The notes beneath the pieces were generated by a model that was given only the letters and a program-made list of their open reading frames with translations, ran no database searches and was not told where the DNA came from. A stretch of DNA of 64,000 nucleotides. Source: Frisingicoccus caecimuris (GTDB lineage Bacteria; Bacillota; Clostridia; Lachnospirales; Lachnospiraceae). Where the stretch lies: positions 248,001 through 312,000 of the forward strand of contig NZ_SLXA01000002.1 in the NCBI RefSeq assembly GCF_004340975.1. Direction: 5' to 3'. How positions within the stretch are numbered: position 1 is the stretch's first letter; every line of letters starts with the position of its first letter. Below are positions 7,459 through 16,469 of this stretch, piece by piece. Position numbers and translations under genes: made by a program.

Positions 7459-8502
7459 ATGGAGATAGGATTTGAGCGGCATGAGCCATGTTATGACCGG
7501 GTTGTGTTTGTCCTGACGCTGGACAGGAAGAAAATGAAAGAGCGTATTGTTGTAGGGAAAGAGCTGGAAGCCCGTTCCCGCCTGAATGGATATATGGATG
7601 CGGATGTGTTGATTGATGTGACACGCCCGCTGGGAACTTTCCTTGCGGAGTTTGAGCATGACCCGGACGGGGAATGGAACCGCTTTGGGCTGGCTCCGCT
7701 GCGGGAATCCCTGCACTCGAACCGCTGGAAGCAGCCAGAATTAGAGCAGGCCGCAGGCGATTTTCTGCGAAAAAAGTTTGACAGCGGCGACCCGCTGCGG
7801 ATGTATGTCGCCTTTCGGATTTGGAACGGTTATCTGCTGGCAAGGGAGCCCCGAAACAGGGCGGAAGCCTGTGACCGCTTCATGGGAAAAATGAGCCATT
7901 TCACGATGGCGTTCCAGCAGAAAAGCCCGTTGCAATTTGACAGCGACACGGGCAGGCCGCAGCCCTTTTCCATTACCAGCCGGGTGTTCGGCTCGGTGCC
8001 GTCTAATGATACCCGGCTCGACCTATGGTTTCCGGACAATAAGCGCATGACGGAGAGCGTCAGCGCCTATTCCTCCCTCTATCCATTGATAACCTATTAC
8101 CTGAACCGGCTAAACGATTGGGGGCTGTGCTTCCGAAAATGTAAAGTCTGCAGGCGTATCTTCCTTGCGAAAAGCCAGCGGTATGAGCTGTGCGGCGACA
8201 AGTGCCGGAAGAAGCAGGCGCTCCAAAATAAACGGGAGTTTGACGAGAGGGCAAGGGAAAATAATTACGATTTGCTTTATAAAAATGAGTGCCAGAACTG
8301 GCGCAACAAAATCAATAAGGCAAAGAAAACAGCGGGCTTCCCCGCTGACCGGCTGGAAGAAATGCCGACCGCTTTTGAAGCGTTCAAGAAAGAAGCGTTG
8401 CAACGGAAAAAGGCTGTGAAAGAAAGAACAGCCAACCCGAAAGAATTTACGGATTGGCTGTATCAGCAGAGCGATATTATTATCAAACTTTGTGAACTTT
8501 GA
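7459..8502 (+). CDS. Hypothetical protein with C-terminal zinc-ribbon (DUF6076-like)
   Basis: A 347-residue protein, the only plus-strand gene in the element. A mixed N-terminal region of unknown fold is followed near residue 225 by a Cys cluster, CFRKCKVCRRIF and LCGDKCRKKQ, resembling a CGNR-type zinc ribbon. A long, highly basic helical tail follows (about 255-330). Nucleic-acid binding is likely from the zinc ribbon and charge, but no enzymatic motif is recognised. The DUF6076 name is from memory and unsure. Its base composition matches the mobilization genes, not the cargo. Its stop abuts the stop of the convergent cargo gene with no spacer. Confidence 0.6.
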   Translation: MEIGFERHEPCYDRVVFVLTLDRKKMKERIVVGKELEARSRLNGYMDADVLIDVTRPLGTFLAEFEHDPDGEWNRFGLAPLRESLHSNRWKQPELEQAAGDFLRKKFDSGDPLRMYVAFRIWNGYLLAREPRNRAEACDRFMGKMSHFTMAFQQKSPLQFDSDTGRPQPFSITSRVFGSVPSNDTRLDLWFPDNKRMTESVSAYSSLYPLITYYLNRLNDWGLCFRKCKVCRRIFLAKSQRYELCGDKCRKKQALQNKREFDERARENNYDLLYKNECQNWRNKINKAKKTAGFPADRLEEMPTAFEAFKKEALQRKKAVKERTANPKEFTDWLYQQSDIIIKLCEL

Positions 8503-9849
8503 TTACAAAATAATCCATTTTCCCTTTTGGCTGGAACCTTCTCTTTTAATTACACCGGATTTTTTCATAGACTCCATATAATACTTTACTGTACTATATT
8601 TCTCTCCAATAATATCGGCAATTTTTTTCTGAGACAACATAGGTTCCATCTCAATCACTTTCAAAATACGAGCCGCTACGGAATTATCATCAGCTTGGTT
8701 AGTTTGGGAAGCAGCTTGGTTAGTACCTTGGTCAGTGTAACTAACCAAGCTCTTGAACATAACCATAATATCCTCACGCTTAATCGTATATTCGGGCATA
8801 GGATTTCCGGCTTCCTTGCAGCTTTCTTTAATTTTTTCAATTCCACGTCCCCATGCCTCAATAAAACCAGCTCTGAAAAACGTATTTGCAATCAACGGAT
8901 TATATGGTCTTGACCGATGCTTCCCCATCAGATCGTCGAGCGTCCAATCCTCTGGGAAAATGCAATCATTCGCAATATAAAGCCTATCTGCATACACGCT
9001 AATTTGTATAGGAATCAATGCTCCATAGAATTTATGCGCGATCGCGTTAAAAACAGCCTCCCTGATTGCATCCTTGGGGAAAGGATAGGTTTCTATCCTC
9101 GTTACTCCCCTATAGGAAATATCTGCTTTCAAATATTTTGTAAAAATAAGATCAACCACTCGGTTTGCCTGTGATATTAGAGAGCCATGAATTTCATCCT
9201 GATACCGCAACTCAGAATCCGATTCAAAATATCCAATCTTAACATAGGCTCCAGGTATCCACTTTTCCGGATTGTGATGAAAAAGTAAAATAGCAGCCCT
9301 TTTCAGTTGACCATTTTCAAGCAAATTAAGGCTGTCAAGCAGTTGCTTGTTTGTAGCGTCAACATCTTTGCGATCCATTCGTTTGCTGAGTATTGCTTGT
9401 TCCCGAAAAATATCAAAGCTATCATTTCTCAAATCCTGCATCGTTACACCCTGAACCGGCACACTGTCCCATGTAATTCCAGTCTTTTTCAACAAAAATT
9501 GATTAAGTGCCTGCCCTTTTAGCTGTTGTTTAGTGCTACCGCTCCGATAGTGATATTCTCCCTTATAATTAACAGGATAACTATTCGGATTCACGCAAAT
9601 TTCAATATAGTCCTTCCCATCTTCTGCCAGCAAATTCACATCTACAATAATACCAAGAACATCTCGTACTTTGTTCGGAATATCCTCCATCAGCTTTTTG
9701 CTATCTTGTACGCCGATTACTGTACCATCATCATTTGTGCCAATATAAATTTTCCCACCTTGTGCGTTTGCAAAACCACATATCCATTTAAGATATTCGT
9801 CCCGCCAAGATTCTTTCCATTCAACATTTTGGCTCTCCGCCACCGACAT
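8503..9849 (-). CDS. AlbA_2 (Schlafen-like) domain ATP-binding protein with C-terminal winged helix
   Basis: Residues 5-115 form an AlbA_2/Schlafen-type domain (ESQNVEWKESW, FANAQGGKIYIGTNDDG, YHYRSGSTKQQL). A RecG-like HATPase_c_4 region follows (about 240-345: REAVFNAIAHKFY, AWGRGIEKIKE). A C-terminal wHTH is at about 390-448. The family is often called RecG-like but has no helicase motifs; members act as regulators or appear in conflict systems. The start has TAAGGAGGTGT overlapping the upstream stop, so it is co-translated as the last gene of the cargo operon. A Gln/Asn/Thr-rich linker (TNQAASQTNQADD) separates the domains. Confidence 0.85.
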   Translation of the reverse strand: MSVAESQNVEWKESWRDEYLKWICGFANAQGGKIYIGTNDDGTVIGVQDSKKLMEDIPNKVRDVLGIIVDVNLLAEDGKDYIEICVNPNSYPVNYKGEYHYRSGSTKQQLKGQALNQFLLKKTGITWDSVPVQGVTMQDLRNDSFDIFREQAILSKRMDRKDVDATNKQLLDSLNLLENGQLKRAAILLFHHNPEKWIPGAYVKIGYFESDSELRYQDEIHGSLISQANRVVDLIFTKYLKADISYRGVTRIETYPFPKDAIREAVFNAIAHKFYGALIPIQISVYADRLYIANDCIFPEDWTLDDLMGKHRSRPYNPLIANTFFRAGFIEAWGRGIEKIKESCKEAGNPMPEYTIKREDIMVMFKSLVSYTDQGTNQAASQTNQADDNSVAARILKVIEMEPMLSQKKIADIIGEKYSTVKYYMESMKKSGVIKREGSSQKGKWIIL

Positions 9850-9857
9850 ACACCTCC

Positions 9858-11732
9858 TTAGATATTCCCTTCCGCAATGTCTCGTGTAATGCTATAATAT
9901 GACAATACATCAAGAATTTCTTTATCTGTACATTCATAATCTCCTTCCTTAAACTTATTTAAAGAAATAATAGACTTAGCAATCTCTAATTTTTCAGCAG
10001 GAAGTGAACAGAATTTTGTCCACCACTCATTTGCCAAATCACAATCTTCACTCGAATGGTTTTGGTATCTATCTGCAAGCCGTTCTCTCAATTTTTTATC
10101 ATATTTTCTCCTATATATAATAAAAGTTTCTGGCATCCACAAAATTTTATAAAATTCGTCCAAATCACGTCCAAAAGCTTCTTCAAAAAATTCAACGCCT
10201 TTTCCTATTTTCCCTTTTGTAGAGTTCAAAACTGCCTGCACCGCACGAATGAATTTTCTATTCCAATGTTCCCCTAAATAATCTCTGTTCTTAAAATATT
10301 CCGGATTGCTAATTGGATGATATTTCATTGGAAATGAATATATTGTAACGCCTAGCTCTTCGCAAAGGTCAACATTGATTCTCATTCGATAATACAGTTC
10401 TTTGGGTTCATCCTCAAAATTATAAAGAAGATAATTTGATAATTCCATTATGCCATACTTTGCCGCTCTTTTTACAGCCGCAATATAAACATCTCTCTGT
10501 TCATAATGGTCAAATGCTATACGTAACGGTCTAATATTTATTTCTGAAAGTTTTTTCATTCTTTTGTCTGTTGCCAGTCTTGCATCTAATCCTTGATTAA
10601 AATCAATATACCTTGCTCTCTTAGATTTATGAAAAAGCTTGTCATACAAAGGTCTAACTGTTTCATCGAACGTACATATCTCCTCACATGTTGCCGTTTC
10701 CACATATAGAAGCCCACGTTCTTCTCTCCATAAATAAAATTCACCAGATTCATCCTCTGGTAGTTTCTCCGCAATTTTATCATAAAGTTTTATTATCTTT
10801 TTAATATATGCCCTAAGATTATAGCCCGCCTTCAAATTTTTTATAGCAACGTCATATTCATTTGGCGGAATATATGTGGCTCCTTTTCCAAAACCACACT
10901 CTTTAATTTCGTCAATTATTTGCTCAAAACAATTAGACGCAAATACATTATTATCCATCAATAACAAATCTTTCTGTGCGCCAAAATGTTCATCAACATA
11001 TTCAACCTGATGCTTTATCCCTATATAATTTTTATATTGCGGCTCCAGTGTTTTCACAGCGCAAAACGCGCAATTACGTGGACATCCTCTTGTCATATAT
11101 CCAAAATAAGCATTATGTGCCGGATATTCGTAATCAACTTCTTCTAGAATTGAATAATCTAATGGCAACTCATCTATAATATCAGTATTACCTTCATCAA
11201 GATCACCTTCTTTATCAAGAAGACCTATATGTGGTTTGATTCCAGTTTCCTCATATATATAGTCTGGAAGTATAGTAGATGCAATACCGCCAACGAGCAT
11301 TTTCCCTTCTGCTTTACAAAAGTTTTTGGCATAATTTATCGTGTCTACCGTTTGCTTCCAATAAAATGTAAAGAGCGTTGTTACTCCCACAACATCAAAT
11401 TGCGGAAATTCTTTATTTTTGTATTTTTGGCGATATGTTTTAATTATCTCTTCATATTTGCTTCCTCGAAAATCAGGAATCGCATCAAGAGAGGAATATT
11501 TTCCAACTTTAATATATTCAATAAGTTTAGGAAAATATTTTCCAAGAGAAAGTTCTCCTATTTCTGAACAAAACTCTTCACAGAGCAACTGCGCTGCAAA
11601 TTTTTTTAAGTCGCCTTTAAAAAAGCGCACATCATCGTTACATCGCCGATAATATGTCGCAATTTTCATCAATCCCATAGGCGGATACTTATTTTTATAA
11701 TTAGGCTCGATTAATAACACCTTACGATTCAT
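9858..11732 (-). CDS. B12-binding-domain radical SAM protein
   Basis: A 624-residue enzyme. The N-terminus (YPPMGLMKIATYYR; FDVVGVTTLFTFYW; GGIAST) resembles the Rossmann-like cobalamin-binding domain of class B radical SAM proteins. The cluster motif CPRNCAFC is at 217-224, followed by LLLMDNNVF. The usual barrel is extended by an insertion (about 285-350) and a long C-terminal region. Such enzymes methylate or rearrange unreactive carbons; the substrate here is unknown. Its start overlaps the GHKL gene stop as ATGA. Its place among HerA, NurA and a GHKL ATPase suggests nucleic-acid or protein modification linked to the system. Confidence 0.85.
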   Translation of the reverse strand: MNRKVLLIEPNYKNKYPPMGLMKIATYYRRCNDDVRFFKGDLKKFAAQLLCEEFCSEIGELSLGKYFPKLIEYIKVGKYSSLDAIPDFRGSKYEEIIKTYRQKYKNKEFPQFDVVGVTTLFTFYWKQTVDTINYAKNFCKAEGKMLVGGIASTILPDYIYEETGIKPHIGLLDKEGDLDEGNTDIIDELPLDYSILEEVDYEYPAHNAYFGYMTRGCPRNCAFCAVKTLEPQYKNYIGIKHQVEYVDEHFGAQKDLLLMDNNVFASNCFEQIIDEIKECGFGKGATYIPPNEYDVAIKNLKAGYNLRAYIKKIIKLYDKIAEKLPEDESGEFYLWREERGLLYVETATCEEICTFDETVRPLYDKLFHKSKRARYIDFNQGLDARLATDKRMKKLSEINIRPLRIAFDHYEQRDVYIAAVKRAAKYGIMELSNYLLYNFEDEPKELYYRMRINVDLCEELGVTIYSFPMKYHPISNPEYFKNRDYLGEHWNRKFIRAVQAVLNSTKGKIGKGVEFFEEAFGRDLDEFYKILWMPETFIIYRRKYDKKLRERLADRYQNHSSEDCDLANEWWTKFCSLPAEKLEIAKSIISLNKFKEGDYECTDKEILDVLSYYSITRDIAEGNI

Positions 11733-13315
11733 TGTAGCTCATCCTCTATTTTCCGGATTATCCTTTCAGCAGTCTTCTCGTCAGTGGCTGCCACAATAAT
11801 TCCAAATATTTTAGAAATCAGCTTTCGTTCGCTTTTATTATATGCAGACAATTTATCTACACGCCGACTTGTCAAAGCAGACTGTTTAGACTCTTTAATC
11901 GGCTTTTTTATCTTCACTGTTTCTCGTTGTCCCCGCTCTTTTTCAATACGCGTAATAACTTGCCCAACTACGGAATTCGGTTCATTTTCTGTCTTTGTTT
12001 TCTTCTTTTCAATTTCATTGGCTGCCCTTTTTGCTGTTTCTTTTGCTTTTTCAACTTCCGCAAGTGCGCTCTGAAAATGATTTTCGTCTACAAAATCTCC
12101 TCGCTCTTTTTTCTCTTGTAATTCAGCCTCTTTCTTTTTATAGCTGTCAATTTTACTAAACGCACTGTTAATTGCAGAACCTTCATAATATATCTTAGAA
12201 AGTTCTCCATTAAAATATTGACGCATTTCTCTTTCAAATTCCATGCGAGTAACATTTTCATTGAAATAATCTCGTTGCGAATTAGGTATTAAGTCCTTTG
12301 AAACAGCAAAAACCTCGCCAACAAAATAGTGATGACCTCGGTCTTCCTTAAATAGTTTCTGAAGGGCATCTTCACTACCAATCTGGATGTTTTCTTTACG
12401 CAAACGCAGCCCTCTCATTTTACATTCTTTAGATATTACAGCTTTAAAATGAGATACCCCTATCCATAGCCACGCCAATAAATTGTTATGTGAATCATAT
12501 ATTTCTTTAAATGCAAGATTAAAAACCTCATCTTCACCTTTGCTGGTTTTAAATGTGGTTTTATATTTCTTAAATATCGGTTCTCCATTTAAAAAAATAT
12601 TGTATTCATCAATATTACATCCAATTTCTTTTGCATGTTTATATACCTCGGTACGAAAAATAAAGGTGTTTTGATAAGGAACCGGCGCAACAAAAGAAAG
12701 GTACTCTTTTATTTGAGCAAAATCCAGTAAATCCGTATTTTCATCATTTATTCCTATCATTTCCACTTTAAACCAATGTGATTCCTTATCTCCCGTATTC
12801 TTTGAATCAAATTCATAGATACTACTAAGCACTTCACTAGCAGTATATTTTTTCCCATTTTCACTTGCAGTTATTAATTCACGCATCTTGATTGCATCAC
12901 ATCGCATAATGGAAATAGTATTTTCGCCTTCTGCCGTGGACGTGAAAACAAGTTCTTTACAATATGCAAGGCCACAAAGACGCCCTATACCACGAAATCC
13001 TTTATCCTCGCCAAGCTTCTTATCCGAATTTGCGATATCAGCAAGAGTCTTTTCAAAATCCGCCTCACAAATACCTGTAGCATTGTCCTCTATGCTGATG
13101 GTACGTTTATCTGCATCAAGCCATATATCAATGCGACCACTTCCCAAATCACTCAGACTGTTCGGATTGCCCGGATGTAAAAGTCCCATACCATAAGCCT
13201 TGTCAATCTGATCACAAGCATTCTGAATGTACTCACGATATATAACTTTGGAATCTTGATACATTCCTGTGGTTAAATTTTCCAGTATATTTGCGCCAAA
13301 AATATATTCTCTCAT
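11729..13315 (-). CDS. GHKL (Hsp90/MORC-like) ATPase
   Basis: About 528 residues. The GHKL ATP-site motifs are complete: N box YREYIQNACDQ (Glu and Asn), G1 DNATGI and G2 GFRGIGR, all within the first 115 residues. An S5-like middle domain follows (about 200-370: PNSQRDYFNEN). A Lys/Glu-rich coiled coil and basic tail make up the last 130 residues. Such proteins act as ATP-driven clamps on DNA or partners. An ATG at 13330 overlapping the HerA stop (ATGA) is an alternative start; the ATG at 13315 has GAGGG at better spacing and gives the natural N-terminus MREYIFG. Confidence 0.85.
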   Translation of the reverse strand: MREYIFGANILENLTTGMYQDSKVIYREYIQNACDQIDKAYGMGLLHPGNPNSLSDLGSGRIDIWLDADKRTISIEDNATGICEADFEKTLADIANSDKKLGEDKGFRGIGRLCGLAYCKELVFTSTAEGENTISIMRCDAIKMRELITASENGKKYTASEVLSSIYEFDSKNTGDKESHWFKVEMIGINDENTDLLDFAQIKEYLSFVAPVPYQNTFIFRTEVYKHAKEIGCNIDEYNIFLNGEPIFKKYKTTFKTSKGEDEVFNLAFKEIYDSHNNLLAWLWIGVSHFKAVISKECKMRGLRLRKENIQIGSEDALQKLFKEDRGHHYFVGEVFAVSKDLIPNSQRDYFNENVTRMEFEREMRQYFNGELSKIYYEGSAINSAFSKIDSYKKKEAELQEKKERGDFVDENHFQSALAEVEKAKETAKRAANEIEKKKTKTENEPNSVVGQVITRIEKERGQRETVKIKKPIKESKQSALTSRRVDKLSAYNKSERKLISKIFGIIVAATDEKTAERIIRKIEDELQ

Positions 13316-13326
13316 TGTCTTGGCCC

Positions 13327-15045
13327 TCATTTCTTAAATTGCTTATAGATTGGTTTTGGAAACCGTATTTTCAACAAAGATCGGAAAATTGGATTCTGAA
13401 TGAGATAATCTCCCTGTTCCAATCGTGTAAGCATATTTTTGTATGTGCTTGGTAAACTACCATAATCTTTTGTTGATGTTTCTATAGAATTTGTTCTTCC
13501 ATAAGCATGTGTAGAACAATTTCCTGTAACTCTCTGATGAATGTTAGAGCGAAATTGCTCTGCCCCAAATAAAACCACTCCCAGAGAACGACCTCTTTCT
13601 GTAACATCAAGTATCTCTCGCAAAATAGGCGAGGACTTCGGTGTATCTTTAGAAGCATATTTGTTCAACTCATCAATAAAAACAATAATACGAGAGGGAG
13701 GATTTATTCCGTTCTCGCCATCATATTCCCCAAGTTTAAGATTATAAATAGTACGCACAGCATCTCCAAATACAAATGCCTGCTTATCCTCTGGAAGTTT
13801 TGCAACATCAATAACGTAAACGTCATTATTGGAAATGTGCTTAATTGCATCAGCAAGCCGACATTCGTGTCTACTACTATCTGCACGATTCGCAAACATA
13901 TCATCGTTTTTTGTTGCCTTATTAACAATACGTTTAAATTTGCGCCAACTTAATACAGATATTTCATTAGAAGTGCGCTGTGTTCCCCTTCCCTGCGTCT
14001 GTGACTTTTGTGATAATTCGTCAACTTTCTCTCTAAAGCCTTCCCATGTATTTACCTGACCACCTCCAAAATCAGGATCGGTAGTATCAATTATCTTGCT
14101 TATAATTGCCTCCATAGTCTGCTGAGAATCATCTACATCTGCAAACAACATTTCCAAACTTTCTTTATCATCCTCATACGAATACTTAAATTTCTGGAGT
14201 TGTCCTTCTCTAATATATTCTTCTATATCTTCTTTAGGCAAATATGTACTCTGCTTTGCAGAAGAATTACTGGAATAAGGAATAAAATATTTGACTTTCT
14301 TAAACGGTTCTGTACTTAAACCCAAATCTTTATATTCCTGGTAAACTCTCTCCTTTTCTCCCTCACTATCATCTTTAAAATCATTAGGACTATGAATAGC
14401 CATTAAATCTTTTCCCTTGACATTAAAAATCACAAAAGCAACACTTTCCTCGCTATCCACAGGCATTTTTAAATATTGTTCTTGAACAGCCTTCATCAAA
14501 AACATTGCATACGAAGTTTTCGATGCCAAACCAGAAATACCAGAAATATTGAGATGGGCGCCCTCTGGTCCAAGAATAAACTTAGAATTCAAATTCACTG
14601 GAAGTGTAATTTCTTCCGATGTACCTTCGTACATTTTTAGCGAACCACACACAAGCGGATTTTGAATTTTATCCAACCCAAGTGCCATAATTATTTCATC
14701 CGCAGACGCTAAATATACTGGTGCATTATTATGCACCGGCGTATAAAGATTTTTGCTGTTATATGAAACTGAGGCTTCCACATAATTCATACCAACTCTA
14801 AGTGTGGGTTCATCCACAGTAACATCCCCATAATCGCTTGATATAAAACTTGTCAGAAAACTTTGTGCATCAGTAATATGGGAAATGTTTTCTATTACAC
14901 CGAAAGAATACGAATCATCAATATGCTTAATTTTTACAATATCAAACGCATGTAGTTTCAAGTCCGCATCTGTCCAGAATGTAAATTTGTCCATAGTTGT
15001 CGGCACTTTTTCAGTCGCTATGATTCTTCCTATAGGATTTTTCAT
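13327..15045 (-). CDS. HerA-like ATPase/DNA translocase (DUF87, HAS-barrel)
   Basis: A 572-residue FtsK/HerA-type ATPase. The N-terminus (IGRIIATEKVPTTMDKFTFW, FDIVKI) fits the HAS barrel seen in HerA. A P-loop region at about 169-178 reads GISGLASKTS, lacking the normal G-x-G-K-S/T spacing. Walker B is canonical: RIIVFIDELNKYAS. The C-terminal part has an arginine-rich stretch (EQFRSNIHQRVTGNC). HerA rings partner with NurA nucleases to process DNA ends, and the gene just upstream is NurA-like. The start is supported by GGAGGGGGAAC before the ATG. The P-loop form may be a family variant that still binds ATP. Confidence 0.8.
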   Translation of the reverse strand: MKNPIGRIIATEKVPTTMDKFTFWTDADLKLHAFDIVKIKHIDDSYSFGVIENISHITDAQSFLTSFISSDYGDVTVDEPTLRVGMNYVEASVSYNSKNLYTPVHNNAPVYLASADEIIMALGLDKIQNPLVCGSLKMYEGTSEEITLPVNLNSKFILGPEGAHLNISGISGLASKTSYAMFLMKAVQEQYLKMPVDSEESVAFVIFNVKGKDLMAIHSPNDFKDDSEGEKERVYQEYKDLGLSTEPFKKVKYFIPYSSNSSAKQSTYLPKEDIEEYIREGQLQKFKYSYEDDKESLEMLFADVDDSQQTMEAIISKIIDTTDPDFGGGQVNTWEGFREKVDELSQKSQTQGRGTQRTSNEISVLSWRKFKRIVNKATKNDDMFANRADSSRHECRLADAIKHISNNDVYVIDVAKLPEDKQAFVFGDAVRTIYNLKLGEYDGENGINPPSRIIVFIDELNKYASKDTPKSSPILREILDVTERGRSLGVVLFGAEQFRSNIHQRVTGNCSTHAYGRTNSIETSTKDYGSLPSTYKNMLTRLEQGDYLIQNPIFRSLLKIRFPKPIYKQFKK

Positions 15046-15056
15046 GTTCCCCCTCC

Positions 15057-16226
15057 TCAAAATAAATGCAAAAAACTTTCTGCACTAAGATATCTTGATT
15101 TGACGTATGCTTCTGTAAGATAGATCGGATATAAATGATTCGCCCACCGCAAATCCGAACCATAACATACAGGATTTCTCTCATTAATAAGATAAGCGCT
15201 CAACTGATCGACAAGTGCACTATCAATTCCATCCTCAATTTCTTCTTGTGTAACCAGTATCTTCTCGACTTTAATAATCCCATCAAACGGTGTCCGTGTA
15301 CGTTTCTTATCTCTAATCCTTATATACCATACTGCAAACTCTGTATCTCCAAACCAATCCGGATTTTTAAAACAGGCCACCGGAGTTCTATGATATAAAG
15401 GTAAATCTGCAATAAAACCTGGGTTTGGTTTTCCACTAATATCCACACAAACTTCTGGATTAAAATTTTTGGAAACACCAAGAACCCAATTATAATTGTT
15501 TTTAAAAATCTGGTACTTTCTTTTATCTGCCTTATCTTCTTTCGTGGGACGATATTCTAAAGATCCATCTTTTACAAGATAATTGTCCTGATTTAATTTC
15601 CCTTCTCTTACCAATTCAGCTACCAGTTCCTTTTCTCGTTGTGACATCCTATCTTGAATACATGCCGTACCAAGATCCTCAAACTTCTTTTCCGCATTCT
15701 TTGCAGTACGATACGGAATAATCGTTGCAAATTCAATTCCAAGTCGCTTTAATTCTGGTGATTCATTCAGTTTTCGGGCGGTTGCAGGAAAAAAGCCTGC
15801 TTTCCCGTCTGCATTTGCAATATCTGGAATCGAAAGAACAAATTCTCTCTTAAACTTCTCTGGAATCATACGTTTATTCTCTCTTTTGCAACACCCTACA
15901 CCTATCTGCCCGGCAACAACAGGATATATTACGCTTCGTCCTCCAGATTTTGTATATGCTATATCATCAACTTTAAAAACTCTGCGAGAACCGTCCAAAA
16001 AGTATGTAAGTAACTGCTCTTCTCTTGCAGACAACTTCTTACTTAATGTTTCTAAAGGCACATACTTTCTGTTCGACTTATTGGTTTCTGCTGTTTTCTT
16101 CCATACAATAGAATCTTCTCCATAATCGATAAACGGTCTATCCGCATGATCAAGACCATACTTATGGGCTTTATAACTCTTACCTCCTGTTGCTTCTGCC
16201 AATATAGACATTATTTTATCGGGCAT
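15057..16226 (-). CDS. NurA-like nuclease
   Basis: A 389-residue protein assigned to the NurA family (RNase H-like 5'-3' nuclease) from its motif order: FLDGSRR at about 76-82 (catalytic Asp), a second Asp in VKDGSLEY near 220, NWVLGVSK near 246-253, AVWYIRIR near 298, GIIKVE near 316 and a C-terminal YPIYLTEAYVKSRY. Similarity is by motif pattern only. The start ATG at 16226 lies 9 nt after GGAGG and overlaps the XRE gene end by 11 nt. It is followed 11 nt later by the HerA-like gene, the pairing expected of a HerA-NurA complex. Confidence 0.7.
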   Translation of the reverse strand: MPDKIMSILAEATGGKSYKAHKYGLDHADRPFIDYGEDSIVWKKTAETNKSNRKYVPLETLSKKLSAREEQLLTYFLDGSRRVFKVDDIAYTKSGGRSVIYPVVAGQIGVGCCKRENKRMIPEKFKREFVLSIPDIANADGKAGFFPATARKLNESPELKRLGIEFATIIPYRTAKNAEKKFEDLGTACIQDRMSQREKELVAELVREGKLNQDNYLVKDGSLEYRPTKEDKADKRKYQIFKNNYNWVLGVSKNFNPEVCVDISGKPNPGFIADLPLYHRTPVACFKNPDWFGDTEFAVWYIRIRDKKRTRTPFDGIIKVEKILVTQEEIEDGIDSALVDQLSAYLINERNPVCYGSDLRWANHLYPIYLTEAYVKSRYLSAESFLHLF

Positions 16227-16440
16227 TTTCTTCATCCTCCGGTTGAATAAATTCCAGAATATCGTTTGGCGTAACATCAAGTGCTTCGCAGATGCTTTCC
16301 ACTTTATCAAGCGCAATATACTTTCCCGTCTTGATTTTTTTGATTATATTTGCAGAAATATTCGCCTCTTTCATTAGTTTAGCATTTGTAATGTCCTTCT
16401 CTATCATAAGGTGCAACAATTTCTTATAACTAACAGCCAT
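16216..16440 (-). CDS. XRE-family HTH transcriptional regulator
   Basis: A 74-residue Cro/CI-type repressor with the helix-turn-helix at about 18-45 (ITNAKLMKEANISANIIKKI) and the typical ending KVESICEALDVTPNDILEF. The ATG at 16440 follows GGAGGTATGCT; a longer frame lacks a site. It is the first gene of the cargo operon, downstream of its own promoter, which carries an inverted repeat over the -35 box. It is likely to repress the operon and be released when needed. Confidence 0.85.
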   Translation of the reverse strand: MAVSYKKLLHLMIEKDITNAKLMKEANISANIIKKIKTGKYIALDKVESICEALDVTPNDILEFIQPEDEENAR

Positions 16441-16469
16441 AGCATACCTCCACACAAATTTCCAAAACA

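Noticed and set aside
8503-9849. Calling this gene RecG helicase
   Set aside because: It lacks the helicase motifs; only the AlbA_2 and HATPase_c_4-like parts that give this group its misleading name are present.
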